Below are positions 1-7,632 of a DNA stretch of 15,823 bases, piece by piece (position 1 is the first letter of the stretch; every line of letters starts with the position of its first letter). Source of the DNA: Marinimicrococcus sp033875255. GTDB taxonomy: Bacteria; Pseudomonadota; Alphaproteobacteria; Geminicoccales; Geminicoccaceae. The notes below the pieces were generated by a model, which saw nothing but the letters and a program-made list of their open reading frames with translations, was not told the origin of the DNA and searched no databases. A program made the translations under genes and the position numbers. The stretch covers positions 1 to 15,823 of the forward strand of contig JAWZSN010000044.1 in assembly GCA_033875255.1 (NCBI GenBank), in the 5' to 3' direction.

Positions 1-663
1 CGTGCCCAGCCGCCGTGCCGCCGGGTCGTTGCGGGCCAGCTCGGCGAGCTCCTCGTCGAGGCTCGCGATGCGCCGGTCGAGCGCCCGCCACTCGGCCTGC
101 GCGTCGATGATCAGCCGGCGGATGCGCGCGCTCACCGCGAAGGCCGGATCGCTGGCCAGCCCGTCGAGCGCCTGCTCGAGCTTGCGCCGCCCCTGGGGGA
201 ACACGTGGCCGCGCTCCAGCAGGATCGCCCGCAACTGGTTGATCAGCGCCGTTCTGGCCCCCACCAGCCGCGAGCGCACCCGGTGCAGGGTCTGCCGGTG
301 CGGGTTCCGGAGGTCGAGCTGGTCCCCGCTCCCCGGCGGCACGAACCGCATGCCCGGCCGCGAGGCCGCCTCGGCGATCCCCTCGGCGTCCCGCTCGTCG
401 TTCTTCTGCGCCTTGACGTAGGGCCGCACATATTCCGGCGGCATCAGCCGCACCGTGTGGCCCTGTGCCTCCAGCAGCCGGCCCAGATGATGCGCCCCGC
501 AGCACGCCTCCATCGCCACGACGCAAGGCGGCAGCGTCGCCGTCAGGGCGAGAATGCTCTCCTGCCGCATCCGCCGTCGCAGCACCACCGTCTCCTTCCC
601 GTCCCGTCCCAGGACGCTGTTGACGGCCTTGCCCAGATCGATCGCGAGCAGCACGATGGTCAT
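1..663 (-). CDS. IS110-family transposase (DEDD), N-terminal 221 residues, cut by window edge
   Basis: This frame is open from an ATG at 663 to the left edge of the window. The start has a clear ribosome binding site, AAGGAG, six bases upstream on the minus strand. The protein carries the RuvC-like DEDD catalytic signature of IS110-family recombinases: D9 in AIDLGK, E52 in AMEACCGAHHLGR, and D89/D92 in KNDERDAEG. A helical stretch follows (HRVRSRLVGARTALINQLRAILLERG, split around residues 127-152), as usual in the family, then a coiled segment. The MEACCGAHH and AELARNDPAARRL patterns suggest the IS1111 branch. The C-terminal half, with the conserved serine region, lies outside the window, so intactness of the whole gene cannot be judged. 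IS110 enzymes act with an element-encoded bridge RNA (family knowledge); none is confirmed here. Confidence 0.93.
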   Translation of the reverse strand, partial: MTIVLLAIDLGKAVNSVLGRDGKETVVLRRRMRQESILALTATLPPCVVAMEACCGAHHLGRLLEAQGHTVRLMPPEYVRPYVKAQKNDERDAEGIAEAASRPGMRFVPPGSGDQLDLRNPHRQTLHRVRSRLVGARTALINQLRAILLERGHVFPQGRRKLEQALDGLASDPAFAVSARIRRLIIDAQAEWRALDRRIASLDEELAELARNDPAARRLGT

Positions 664-740
664 GGTCCGCTCCTTCCGTCTCCAGAACAGCGCATCCTGC
701 CGGATGCCGCCGAGGAGGGGCGGGCCATCCCATAAAACAG
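664..740 (-). mobile_element. Probable 5' leader and end of the IS110 element
   Basis: This is the non-coding stretch directly upstream of the transposase ATG. It holds the ribosome binding site and a perfect 6-bp inverted repeat, GCATCC/GGATGC with a 4-base loop, at 692-707. The outer end of the element is not provable from one copy. A shift from the GC-rich leader to CATAAAACAG near 731-740 is my guess for the boundary. If it is right, the leader is only about 70 bases, which would fit elements carrying the bridge RNA on the other side of the gene, outside this window. Confidence 0.4.
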
Positions 741-743
741 CCG

Positions 744-761
744 CGCGCAGCGCCCTGCGCG
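744..761. repeat. Perfect 7-bp hairpin just outside the transposase leader
   Basis: CGCGCAG and CTGCGCG are exact inverted repeats around the 4-base loop CGCC. There is no T-tract, so it is not a convincing terminator. Its position beside the probable IS end is notable because some IS110 members insert at palindromic repeats. Confidence 0.45.
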
Positions 762-826
762 GGCCCGCCGGCGCGCCCCGACCCGTTGCCCGTCATCTCT
801 CGCGCTCGTCGGGTGCGACCGGTTTC

Positions 827-860
827 TTGACATGCCGACATAAAGAAATTTACATATCGG
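827..860 (+). promoter_or_regulatory. Promoter with ArsR-type operator for the methionine operon
   Basis: A perfect -35 hexamer TTGACA lies at 827-832. An AT-rich block follows, with a weak -10 near 850-856 (TTACAT or TACATA), in an otherwise very GC-rich region. The block is an imperfect palindrome centred at about 847.5: CCGACAT at 835-841 and ATATCGG at 854-860 are inverted repeats with one mismatch. A palindromic operator over the promoter core, about 20-45 bases ahead of an ArsR-family gene, is the typical layout for autoregulated repression. The binding protein is inferred to be the product of the next gene. Spacer and -10 are not ideal. Confidence 0.6.
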
Positions 861-881
861 CGCATGAGGTGGCGGTGAGTG

Positions 882-1877
882 ATGACAGAGCAGATCGCGC
901 TTCTCGAGGGGCTTCTGGGTGGGTTGCGGGCGGCAGCGGAGCTTTCGCGGCTGCGGCTGCTGGCCATCTGCGCCCAGGGCGAATGGACGGTGAGCGAGCT
1001 GACCCAGGTCATGGGGCAGAGCCAGCCGCGCATCTCGCGGCATCTCAAGCTGCTGGCCGAGGCCGGGCTGCTGGAGCGGATTCCGGAGGGAAGCTGGGTG
1101 TTCTACCGGATCGCCCAGAGCGGCGAGGGGGCTGCCATGGCGCGGGCGCTGTGCCGTCTGCTGCCGGAGCGCGACGCCCAGCTCACCCTCGACCGTCACC
1201 GGCTGGCGGCGGTCCGCGAGTCGCGGCGCCGCCAGGCCGAGCAGTATTTCGACGCGCGCGCCCACCACTGGGACAGCGAGCGCGAGCTGGGGGTCGACGT
1301 GGCGCGCGTCGAGGCCGAGCTGGCGCGGCAGTTCGAGCAGGAGACGGTGCCGAGCCTGCTCGACATCGGCACCGGCACGGGCCGCGTGCTGCAGATCCTC
1401 GCCCGCCACATCGGCAGCGGCCTGGGCGTCGATCTCTCCCGCGACATGCTGGCTGTGGCGCGCGCCAATCTCGACCGGGGCACCACCCGCAACTGCCAGG
1501 TCCGGCAGGCCGACATGTACCATCTGCCGCTGCCCAACCAGGCTTTCGCGGCGGTGACCCTGCACCAGGTGCTGCACTACGCCGACGACCCGCTGGCGGT
1601 TCTCGCCGAGGCGCGCCGGGTGCTTCAGCCGCGCGGCCGGCTTCTCGTGGTGGATCTGGCGCAGCACGAGGAGGAGCGGCTGCGGAGCGAGCGCCAGCAC
1701 CGGCGCCTGGGCTTCGGCGATGCCGAGATGGCGCGCTGGTTCGGCGAACTGGGGATGGTGGAGGAGTCGGTCGCCCGGTTTCCGGGCGAGCGGCTGACGG
1801 TGGTGATGTGGGTGGCTCGTGTGCCGGGGCAGACGCTCGGCGGCGAGGGCCGCGAGCAAAGGAGCAAGGCGGCATGA
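882..1877 (+). CDS. ArsR-family HTH regulator fused to SAM-dependent methyltransferase domain
   Basis: The 331-residue protein has two parts. Residues about 10-100 form an ArsR-type winged helix, with the recognition region QSQPRISRHLKLLAEAGLLE at about 46-65 and a wing ending in WVFYRIA. Residues about 120-310 form a class I methyltransferase: motif I LDIGTGTGR at 160-168, acidic D184 in GVDLS at the end of strand 2, D211 in QADMY, and a strand-4 region HQVLHYADDP. The metal-binding CVCEL-type motif of arsenic or zinc sensors is absent; the matching stretch reads EWTVSEL. A SAM or SAH effector is therefore more likely than a metal. It overlaps metF by 4 nt (ATGA). A GTG at 879 directly precedes the chosen ATG; GAGG at 866-869 could serve either. 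Whether the domain methylates anything or only senses SAM/SAH cannot be seen. Confidence 0.9.
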   Translation: MTEQIALLEGLLGGLRAAAELSRLRLLAICAQGEWTVSELTQVMGQSQPRISRHLKLLAEAGLLERIPEGSWVFYRIAQSGEGAAMARALCRLLPERDAQLTLDRHRLAAVRESRRRQAEQYFDARAHHWDSERELGVDVARVEAELARQFEQETVPSLLDIGTGTGRVLQILARHIGSGLGVDLSRDMLAVARANLDRGTTRNCQVRQADMYHLPLPNQAFAAVTLHQVLHYADDPLAVLAEARRVLQPRGRLLVVDLAQHEEERLRSERQHRRLGFGDAEMARWFGELGMVEESVARFPGERLTVVMWVARVPGQTLGGEGREQRSKAA

Positions 1878-2794
1878 CGGTGCGGACGCTGCATCAAGAC
1901 ACACGTGCCGCGGCATGGCTCGAGGAGCCGCTGCCGCAGGTGGAGCTTTCGATCGAGATCTTCCCGCCGAGGACGGCGGAGGCGGGCGAGCGTCTGCGTC
2001 ACAATCTCGAGCTGTTCGCGGCCGCCGGGCCGCGCTTCATCTCGGTCACCTGCGGTGCCGGCGGCACCGGCGAGGACGGCACGTTCCCGCTCGTTCTCGA
2101 CGTCCACGAGCGCTTTCCGGTGCCGGTGGCGGCACACCTCACTTGTGCCTATGCGCCGCGCGAGCATGTCGACGCGCTGCTGCGCCGCTACTGGGCGGCC
2201 GGCATCCGGCGCATCGTGGCGCTGCGCGGCGATCCGCCCAAGGGCAGCGAGCGCTACGTGCCGCAGCCCGGCGGCTACGCCTATGCCGCCGACCTGGTGG
2301 CCGGGATCCGCGAGATAGCGCCCTTCGACATCAGCGTCGCCTGCTACCCCGAGACCCATCCCGAGGCGGCCAGCGCCGATGCCGATCTCGACAACCTCAA
2401 GCGCAAGGTCGACGCCGGCGCCGACCGGCTGATCACCCAGTACTGCTTCGACACCGACCGGATCCTGCGCTTCCGCGACAAGGTGGCGGATGCCGGCATC
2501 GGGCTCGAGCTTGTCCCGGGCATCATGCCGATCCACAGCTTCACCCAGGTCCGCCGCTTCTCCGGGGCCTGCGGCGCCGGCATTCCGCCATGGCTGTGCG
2601 AGCTGTTCGACGGGGTGGAGGACGGCTCGCCGGTGCACGGCATGATCGCCGCCAGCGTGGCCTCGGAGCAGTGCCGCCGGCTCGCCGCCGAGGGCCTCAC
2701 CCGCCAGCATGTCTACGCCTTGAACCGCGCCGAGCTGCCGCTGGCGATCGTCCATCTCCTGCGCGCCGCACGCCACGTGCCGGCCGCCGCCTGA
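1874..2794 (+). CDS. metF: Methylenetetrahydrofolate reductase
   Basis: MetF reduces 5,10-methylene-THF to 5-methyl-THF using FAD, supplying the methyl group that MetH transfers to homocysteine. The 306-residue product is close to the usual bacterial length (about 290-310) and spans the single TIM-barrel domain. Visible family motifs are SIEIFPPRT with the catalytic glutamate at residue 28, SVTCGAGGTG, the flavin/substrate loop RIVALRGDPP, DRLITQYCFD, and LVPGIMPI. The start was chosen because the ATG at 1874 overlaps the stop of the regulator gene and has AAAGGAG nine bases upstream (1858-1864); the open frame further upstream is only a shadow. The gene is second in the methionine operon, 34 bases ahead of metH. 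Nothing looks broken. Confidence 0.96.
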   Translation: MTVRTLHQDTRAAAWLEEPLPQVELSIEIFPPRTAEAGERLRHNLELFAAAGPRFISVTCGAGGTGEDGTFPLVLDVHERFPVPVAAHLTCAYAPREHVDALLRRYWAAGIRRIVALRGDPPKGSERYVPQPGGYAYAADLVAGIREIAPFDISVACYPETHPEAASADADLDNLKRKVDAGADRLITQYCFDTDRILRFRDKVADAGIGLELVPGIMPIHSFTQVRRFSGACGAGIPPWLCELFDGVEDGSPVHGMIAASVASEQCRRLAAEGLTRQHVYALNRAELPLAIVHLLRAARHVPAAA

Positions 2795-2828
2795 GCCTCA
2801 CCCGCAAAGCCGGAGCCCGTTCCTCTTC

Positions 2829-5800
2829 ATGGCCGATTTCCTCGACTACGCCCGCGAGCGCGTCGTTCTCTTCGACGGCGGCATGGGGACCCAGATCCAG
2901 GGCCGCAACCTGACCCTCGACGATTTCTGGGGTCAGGAGAACTGCTCGGAGGTCCTCAACCTCAGCTGCCCGGATCTCATCCGCGAGATCCACCGCACCT
3001 ATCTCCTGGCGGGCTCCGACGCGGTCGAGACCAACACGTTCGGCGGCTCGCCGGTGACGCTCGGTGAGTTCGGCCTGTCCGAGCGGGCGTTCGAGATCAA
3101 CAAGCGGGCGGTCGAGCTGGCGCGCGAGGCCATCGAGAGCCTGCCGGCCGACGGCCGCACGCGCTTCGTCGTGGGCTCGATCGGGCCCGGCACGAGGCTG
3201 CCCAGCCTCGGCCATACCGACTATCGCACGCTCGAGGACGCGCTTGCGGTCCAGGCTGCGGGCCTGATGGCCGGCGGCTGCGACGCCATGCTGATCGAGA
3301 CTTGCCAGGATCCGCTGCAGATCAAGGCGGCGATCAACGGCGCCAGGCGCACCTTCGCCGAGCTGAGCAGCAGCGTGCCGCTGATGGTGCAGGTCACCGT
3401 CGAGACCACCGGCACGCTCCTGGTCGGCACCGACATCGCCGCCGCCGCTGCCATCATCGGCGCCATGGACGTGCCGGTGCTGGGCCTGAACTGCGCCACC
3501 GGCCCCAAGGAGATGGCCGAGCATCTGCGGCATCTCTCGCAGACCTGGCCGGGCCTGATCTCGGTGCAGCCCAATGCTGGCCTGCCCGAGCTGCGCGAGG
3601 GCCAGACCTACTACCCGCTCGGCGCCGACGAGCTCGCCGGCTGGCTCGAGCGGTTCGTCCAGGAGGACGGGTTGAGCTTCATCGGCGGCTGCTGCGGCAC
3701 CGGCGAGGAGCATATCCGCGCCCTCGACGCCATGCTCCGGCGGATCGCCGATGACGGGTTTCGCCCCCGGCCGGCCGCGCGCAACCCGGTGCCGGTCCCC
3801 TCGCTGGCCTCGCTGTTCTCGCCGGTGGCCCTGCGCCAGGAGAATTCCTACCTCTCGGTCGGCGAGCGCTGCAATGCCAACGGCTCGAAGAAGTTCCGCG
3901 AGCTGCAGGCCGCCGAGGACTGGGACGGCTGCGTCGCCATGGGTCGCGAGCAGGCCCGCGAGGGCAGCAACGCCCTCGATGTGTGCACCGCCTATGTCGG
4001 CCGTGACGAGGTGCGCGACATGACCAACCTGATCACGCGGATGCGTGGCCAGGTCGATGCGCCTTTGGTGTTCGATTCCACCGAGCTGCCGGTGCTCGAG
4101 GCCTCGCTCGAGCTCTATGGCGGCAAGGGCATCCTCAACTCGATCAATTTCGAGGATGGCGAGGGTCCGGCGGCGGCGCGCATGAAGCTCGTGCGCAAGT
4201 TCGGCACGGCGGTGGTGGCGCTCACCATCGACGAGGACGGCATGGCCAAGACCGCCGAGGCCAAGCTGCGCGTGGCGCGGCGTCTCGTCGACTTCGCCTG
4301 CGGCCGCTTCGGCCTGCCGCACCACGACCTGCTGATCGACCCGCTGACCTTCACGATCTGCACCGGCAACGAGGACGATCGCAAGCTGGGCGTGTGGACC
4401 CTGGACGCCATCGAGGCCATCTCGAAGGAGTTCCCGGACATCCAGATCCTGCTCGGGCTCTCCAACATCTCCTTCGGCCTCAACCCGGCCGCCCGTCACG
4501 TCCTCAACTCGGTCTTCCTCGACCACGCGGTGCGCCGCGGCATGAGCGGCGCCATCGTCCACACCTCCAAGATCGTGCCGCTGCACAAGATCCCCGAGGA
4601 GGAGGTGAAGGCGGCCGAGGACCTGATCTACGACCGGCGCCGGCCGGATCACGATCCGCTGCAGGTCTTCATGGCGCTCTTCGCGGGCCGCAAGGCCGCC
4701 GACGAGGGCAAGAGGGCGCGGCCCGACACGATCGAGGAGTGTCTCAAGCTCAGGATCGTCGACGGCGACAAGCAGGGTCTCGAGGACGATCTGGCGGAGG
4801 CCATGAAGACCCATGCGCCGCTGGCCATCATCAACGAGATCCTGCTCGACGGCATGAAGGTGGTGGGCGAGCTGTTCGGTGCGGGCAAGATGCAGCTGCC
4901 CTTCGTGCTGCAGTCGGCCGAGACGATGAAGAAGGCGGTGGCCTTCCTCGAGCCGCACATGGAGAAGGTCGAGGGGCAGGAGAAGGGGACCATCGTGCTC
5001 GCCACCGTGAAGGGTGACGTGCATGACATCGGCAAGAACCTGGTCGACATCATCCTCACCAACAACGGCTACCGGGTCGTCAATCTCGGCATCAAGCAGC
5101 CGCTGAGCGCGATCCTCGAGGCGGCCGAGACCCACAAGGCCAACGCCATCGGCATGTCCGGCCTGCTCGTGAAGTCGACCGTCATCATGCGCGAGAACCT
5201 GGAGGAGATGCAGCGCCAGCAGGTGCGCCTGCCGGTGTTCCTGGGTGGTGCGGCGCTGACCCGCGCCTATGTCGAGGACGACTGCTTCAAGGCCTATGGC
5301 GAGGGGCCGGTGGCCTATGCCCGCGACGCCTTCGACGGGCTCTCCTTGATGGACAAGGTGATCACCTCCACCTTCGCCGAGCATGTGGCGGAGCGCACCG
5401 GCAAGGCCGCCGCGCGCACCCGCTCGACCCGCAAGCCGCGCACCCTCGAGGTGCCGGAGGCGACCGTGATGCGGCCCGTGGAGCTCGAGGAGATCCGCCT
5501 GCGCCGGCACGAGCTGACGGAAAAGGTGCCGGTGCCGCAGCCGCCCTTCTGGGGCTCCCGGGTGATCGAGCGGGTGCCGGTCAAGGCGCTGCTGCCCTAT
5601 CTCAACGATCAGATGCTCTACCAGTTTCACTGGGGCTACGAGAAGCAGGGCCGCCGCCTCGACGAGTTCCTGCGCTGGGCGCACAAGGAGCTGCGACCGG
5701 TTCTGGGCGATCTCGTGGCCGAGGCCGAGCGGGAGGCCGTCTTCGCGCCGCAGGCCGCCTACGGCTACTGGAAGGCCGCCGGCGAGGGCAACGACCTGAT

Positions 5801-6323
5801 CCTCTTCGGCGAGGACGGCCAAAGGGAGGTCGCCCGCTTCCATCTTCCCCGCCAGCGCAAGGAAGGGGGCGTGTGCATCGCCGACTTCCTGCGCGACGTC
5901 GACGACGAGCAGCGCGACGTGGTGGCGATGCAGGTGGTGACGGTCGGCCAGCGCGCCTCCGAGGTCGCCCGCGAGTGGTTCGCCGCCGACCGCTACCAGG
6001 ACTATGTGCGGCTGCACGGTCTGGGGGTCGAGCTGACCGAGGCGCTGGCCGAGTATGTCCATGCCGGGATCCGCGCCGAGCTCGGTTTCGGCCACGAGGA
6101 CGCCCGCGACATGCGCCAGCTCCTCAAGCAGGGCTATCGCGGCTCGCGCTATTCCTTTGGCTATCCGGCCTGCCCGAACCTCGCCGACCAGGTCCCGCTG
6201 CTCGAGCTTCTGGGCGCCTCGCGCGTCGGCGTCGAGCTGGGCGACGAGTGGCAGCTCTGGCCCGAGCAGAGCACCAGCGCCCTCGTCCTCCACCATCCCC
6301 AGGCGCGCTATTTCGGCATCTGA
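2829..6323 (+). CDS. metH: Cobalamin-dependent methionine synthase, full length
   Basis: MetH moves the methyl group of 5-methyl-THF to homocysteine through a cob(I)alamin/methylcobalamin cycle in the cytoplasm. The 1164-residue protein carries all modules in one chain. The homocysteine-binding barrel (about 1-320) has zinc ligands C222 (GLNCATGP), C288 and C289 (GGCCGTG). The pterin-binding barrel (about 335-610) begins near SVGERCNANGSKKF. The B12 cap (about 625-715) is followed by the cobalamin-binding Rossmann domain, where D730-V-H732-x-x-G735 supplies the lower axial histidine, and by GMSGLLVKS. The SAM-dependent reactivation domain (about 870-1164) ends with R1104 and GYPACP at 1111-1116. 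Some alphaproteobacteria split MetH; this one is unsplit. No B12 riboswitch fits into the 34 bases upstream. Only a distant GGAG (2812-2815) precedes the ATG, so translation may depend partly on coupling to metF. Confidence 0.97.
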   Translation: MADFLDYARERVVLFDGGMGTQIQGRNLTLDDFWGQENCSEVLNLSCPDLIREIHRTYLLAGSDAVETNTFGGSPVTLGEFGLSERAFEINKRAVELAREAIESLPADGRTRFVVGSIGPGTRLPSLGHTDYRTLEDALAVQAAGLMAGGCDAMLIETCQDPLQIKAAINGARRTFAELSSSVPLMVQVTVETTGTLLVGTDIAAAAAIIGAMDVPVLGLNCATGPKEMAEHLRHLSQTWPGLISVQPNAGLPELREGQTYYPLGADELAGWLERFVQEDGLSFIGGCCGTGEEHIRALDAMLRRIADDGFRPRPAARNPVPVPSLASLFSPVALRQENSYLSVGERCNANGSKKFRELQAAEDWDGCVAMGREQAREGSNALDVCTAYVGRDEVRDMTNLITRMRGQVDAPLVFDSTELPVLEASLELYGGKGILNSINFEDGEGPAAARMKLVRKFGTAVVALTIDEDGMAKTAEAKLRVARRLVDFACGRFGLPHHDLLIDPLTFTICTGNEDDRKLGVWTLDAIEAISKEFPDIQILLGLSNISFGLNPAARHVLNSVFLDHAVRRGMSGAIVHTSKIVPLHKIPEEEVKAAEDLIYDRRRPDHDPLQVFMALFAGRKAADEGKRARPDTIEECLKLRIVDGDKQGLEDDLAEAMKTHAPLAIINEILLDGMKVVGELFGAGKMQLPFVLQSAETMKKAVAFLEPHMEKVEGQEKGTIVLATVKGDVHDIGKNLVDIILTNNGYRVVNLGIKQPLSAILEAAETHKANAIGMSGLLVKSTVIMRENLEEMQRQQVRLPVFLGGAALTRAYVEDDCFKAYGEGPVAYARDAFDGLSLMDKVITSTFAEHVAERTGKAAARTRSTRKPRTLEVPEATVMRPVELEEIRLRRHELTEKVPVPQPPFWGSRVIERVPVKALLPYLNDQMLYQFHWGYEKQGRRLDEFLRWAHKELRPVLGDLVAEAEREAVFAPQAAYGYWKAAGEGNDLILFGEDGQREVARFHLPRQRKEGGVCIADFLRDVDDEQRDVVAMQVVTVGQRASEVAREWFAADRYQDYVRLHGLGVELTEALAEYVHAGIRAELGFGHEDARDMRQLLKQGYRGSRYSFGYPACPNLADQVPLLELLGASRVGVELGDEWQLWPEQSTSALVLHHPQARYFGI

Positions 6324-6332
6324 GGCGGGAAG

Positions 6333-6360
6333 GGTCCTGCCTGCTCAGCCGGGCAGGGCC
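6333..6360. terminator. Hairpin between convergent metH and TauE-type gene
   Basis: An 11-bp stem (two G-T pairs) closes a 6-base loop at 6344-6349: GGTCCTGCCTG pairs with CGGGCAGGGCC. It begins ten bases past the metH stop and overlaps the last codons of the minus-strand permease gene. It could end transcription from both sides. No T-tract follows in either direction, so the call rests on stem strength and position. Confidence 0.5.
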
Positions 6361-7139
6361 AGCCAGCCGGTGACCAGCATGTAGAGGGCGACCAGCACCA
6401 GGACGGCGGCGAACAGGCGGCCCAGCCGGTCGCGGGCGCCGCCCAGCCGGGTCGCAAGCCGCATGCCCGCCCAGCCGCCGACGACGCCCGCCAGGATGAA
6501 GCGCAAGGCGAGCGCGCCGTCGACCAGGCCGCTGGCGGCGTAGCTCGCTGCCGTGGTCATGCCGAAGCTGGCGACCGCCACCAGCGACGAGCCCACTGCA
6601 TGCAGCGTCGGCATGCTGGTGGCGGCGATCAGCCCGGGCACCACGAGAAACCCGCCGCCGATCCCGAAAAAGCCGGAAAGCCCGCCGGTGGCGAGGCCGA
6701 AGGAGCCCAGCCGGCCGACGGTCGGGCCGTCGAGCAGCTCCGGTGCCGCCGTGCCGCCGGCCCGACGGCGCAGCATCAAGCCGGCCACCACGAGCATCAG
6801 CAGGGCAAAGAGCAGGAGCAGGCGCTGGCCATCGACGAGCTTGCCGAGCGCTGCCCCGCCGAGAGCCCCCGCAACGCCGGCCAGCGCGAAGACCCCCGCG
6901 CTGCGCCAGCGCACATGGCCGGCCCGCGCGTGCGGCAGCAGGTTGGCGCAGGCGTTGAGGCCGACGGCAAGGGCACTGGTGCCGATCGCCATATGGGCCG
7001 GCTGCACGCCCACGACATGGATGAGCAGCGGCACCGCCAGGATGGAGCCCCCGCCGCCGATCAGGCCCAGGGTAAAGCCCACCAGCCCGCCTGAAAGCAG
7101 CGTCAGCGCCGTCTCGATGCCGATTGTCTCGAAGCCCAT
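6345..7139 (-). CDS. TauE/SafE-family (DUF81) membrane permease
   Basis: The 264-residue protein is almost entirely hydrophobic, with about eight predicted membrane helices in two repeated halves. Each half contains the family glycine signature: LGLIGGGGSILAVPLL at about residues 23-38 and FFGIGGGFLVVPGLI near 157-171. Family members are proposed exporters of sulfite, sulfoacetate or other sulfur-containing anions; the substrate here cannot be read from the sequence. The start is the ATG at 7139, with GGAAGAGG just upstream on the minus strand. It is a single gene, convergent with metH and divergent from the copper operon. Proximity to methionine synthesis is compatible with a sulfur-anion role but does not prove it. 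Confidence 0.88.
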   Translation of the reverse strand: MGFETIGIETALTLLSGGLVGFTLGLIGGGGSILAVPLLIHVVGVQPAHMAIGTSALAVGLNACANLLPHARAGHVRWRSAGVFALAGVAGALGGAALGKLVDGQRLLLLFALLMLVVAGLMLRRRAGGTAAPELLDGPTVGRLGSFGLATGGLSGFFGIGGGFLVVPGLIAATSMPTLHAVGSSLVAVASFGMTTAASYAASGLVDGALALRFILAGVVGGWAGMRLATRLGGARDRLGRLFAAVLVLVALYMLVTGWLALPG

Positions 7140-7568
7140 GCCTCTTCCATCTCCGGTTGCGCATGGGCGAATACAAGGATCAGTGAATATAAGGGAAGGG
7201 TGCTCGCTGCGGGCCTGCCGGTCGAAAATGCATCACCGGACCATGATCTCGCGGGCGCTGCTCCATCGCGATGATTGCGGCGCCGGCGGCCGCCCGGAAA
7301 CGGTTCCAGCAGCTCCTGCAATCGGCCGTGGTGGCGACCGTTACCGATGGCTACGGCCGAGTTCGGGACGGTCGGCCGGGCGGCGCTTTCCGTGGTCGCG
7401 GGGCGGCGGCGGATCCAGGCCGGCGAGCAGCGGCAGAAGGAGCTCATGCTCAAGATGCACGAGCTTCCTCCGCACCCCGAGCTGCCCCGGGCCGGTACCC
7501 GACACGACCGCTGCCGACCTCCTCGAGGCGATCGACGCGATCATCGTCAAAGAAGGCTGAAGCGGGCC
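7140..7568. other. Largely non-coding gap between permease and copper operon
   Basis: The first 60 bases or so are relatively AT-rich, with TGAATATAAGGGAAGG at 7183-7198, and probably hold the minus-strand promoter of the permease; I cannot assign clean -35/-10 boxes. The middle holds short overlapping open frames, of which only the candidate at 7347-7560 has convincing codon use. The end abuts the CueR-type promoter. No tRNA, riboswitch or repeat was recognised. Confidence 0.5.
7347..7560 (+). pseudogene. Possible small gene with a +1 frameshift, unknown function
   Basis: From the ATG at 7347 the frame reads with strong third-position GC (MATAEFGTVGRAALSVVAG, then RRRIQAGEQRQKELMLKMHEL). 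Near 7485 the coding pattern moves to the next frame, which continues DTTAADLLEAIDAIIVKEG and stops at TGA 7558-7560, nine bases before the copA -35 box. Removing one C from the CCCC run at 7485-7488 joins the halves into about 70 residues with ELPGPVPDTT across the join. This suggests a one-base insertion, either a real mutation or a sequencing error. No clear ribosome binding site precedes the ATG and I recognise no family. It may also be chance coding-like sequence in a GC-rich genome. Confidence 0.35.
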
Positions 7569-7599
7569 TTGACCTTCCCGTTACTGGAAGCCCCATCTG
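7569..7599 (+). promoter_or_regulatory. CueR-type (MerR-family) copper-responsive promoter
   Basis: The -35 TTGACC (7569-7574) and -10 CATCTG (7594-7599) are separated by 19 bases, the long spacer typical of MerR-family activated promoters. Between them lies the CueR dyad: CCTTCC (7573-7578), seven bases, GGAAGC (7586-7591), closely matching the known copA operator pattern CCTTCC-N7-GGAAGG. It lies 34 bases ahead of the copA ATG. No MerR/CueR gene is in this window, so the regulator must be encoded elsewhere. Confidence 0.85.
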
Positions 7600-7632
7600 A
7601 GGTGCATCGTATCAGACCGGGAAGGACGAGCG

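Noticed and set aside
2795..2828. A B12 or SAM riboswitch ahead of metH
   Set aside because: The gap to metF is only 34 bases, far too short, and there is no conserved box.
2697..6296. A 1199-codon open frame on the minus strand opposite metH
   Set aside because: It is a GC-rich antisense shadow: its composition (runs of His, Arg, Gly, Asp) mirrors metH codons, no domain is recognisable, and metH matches its family throughout.
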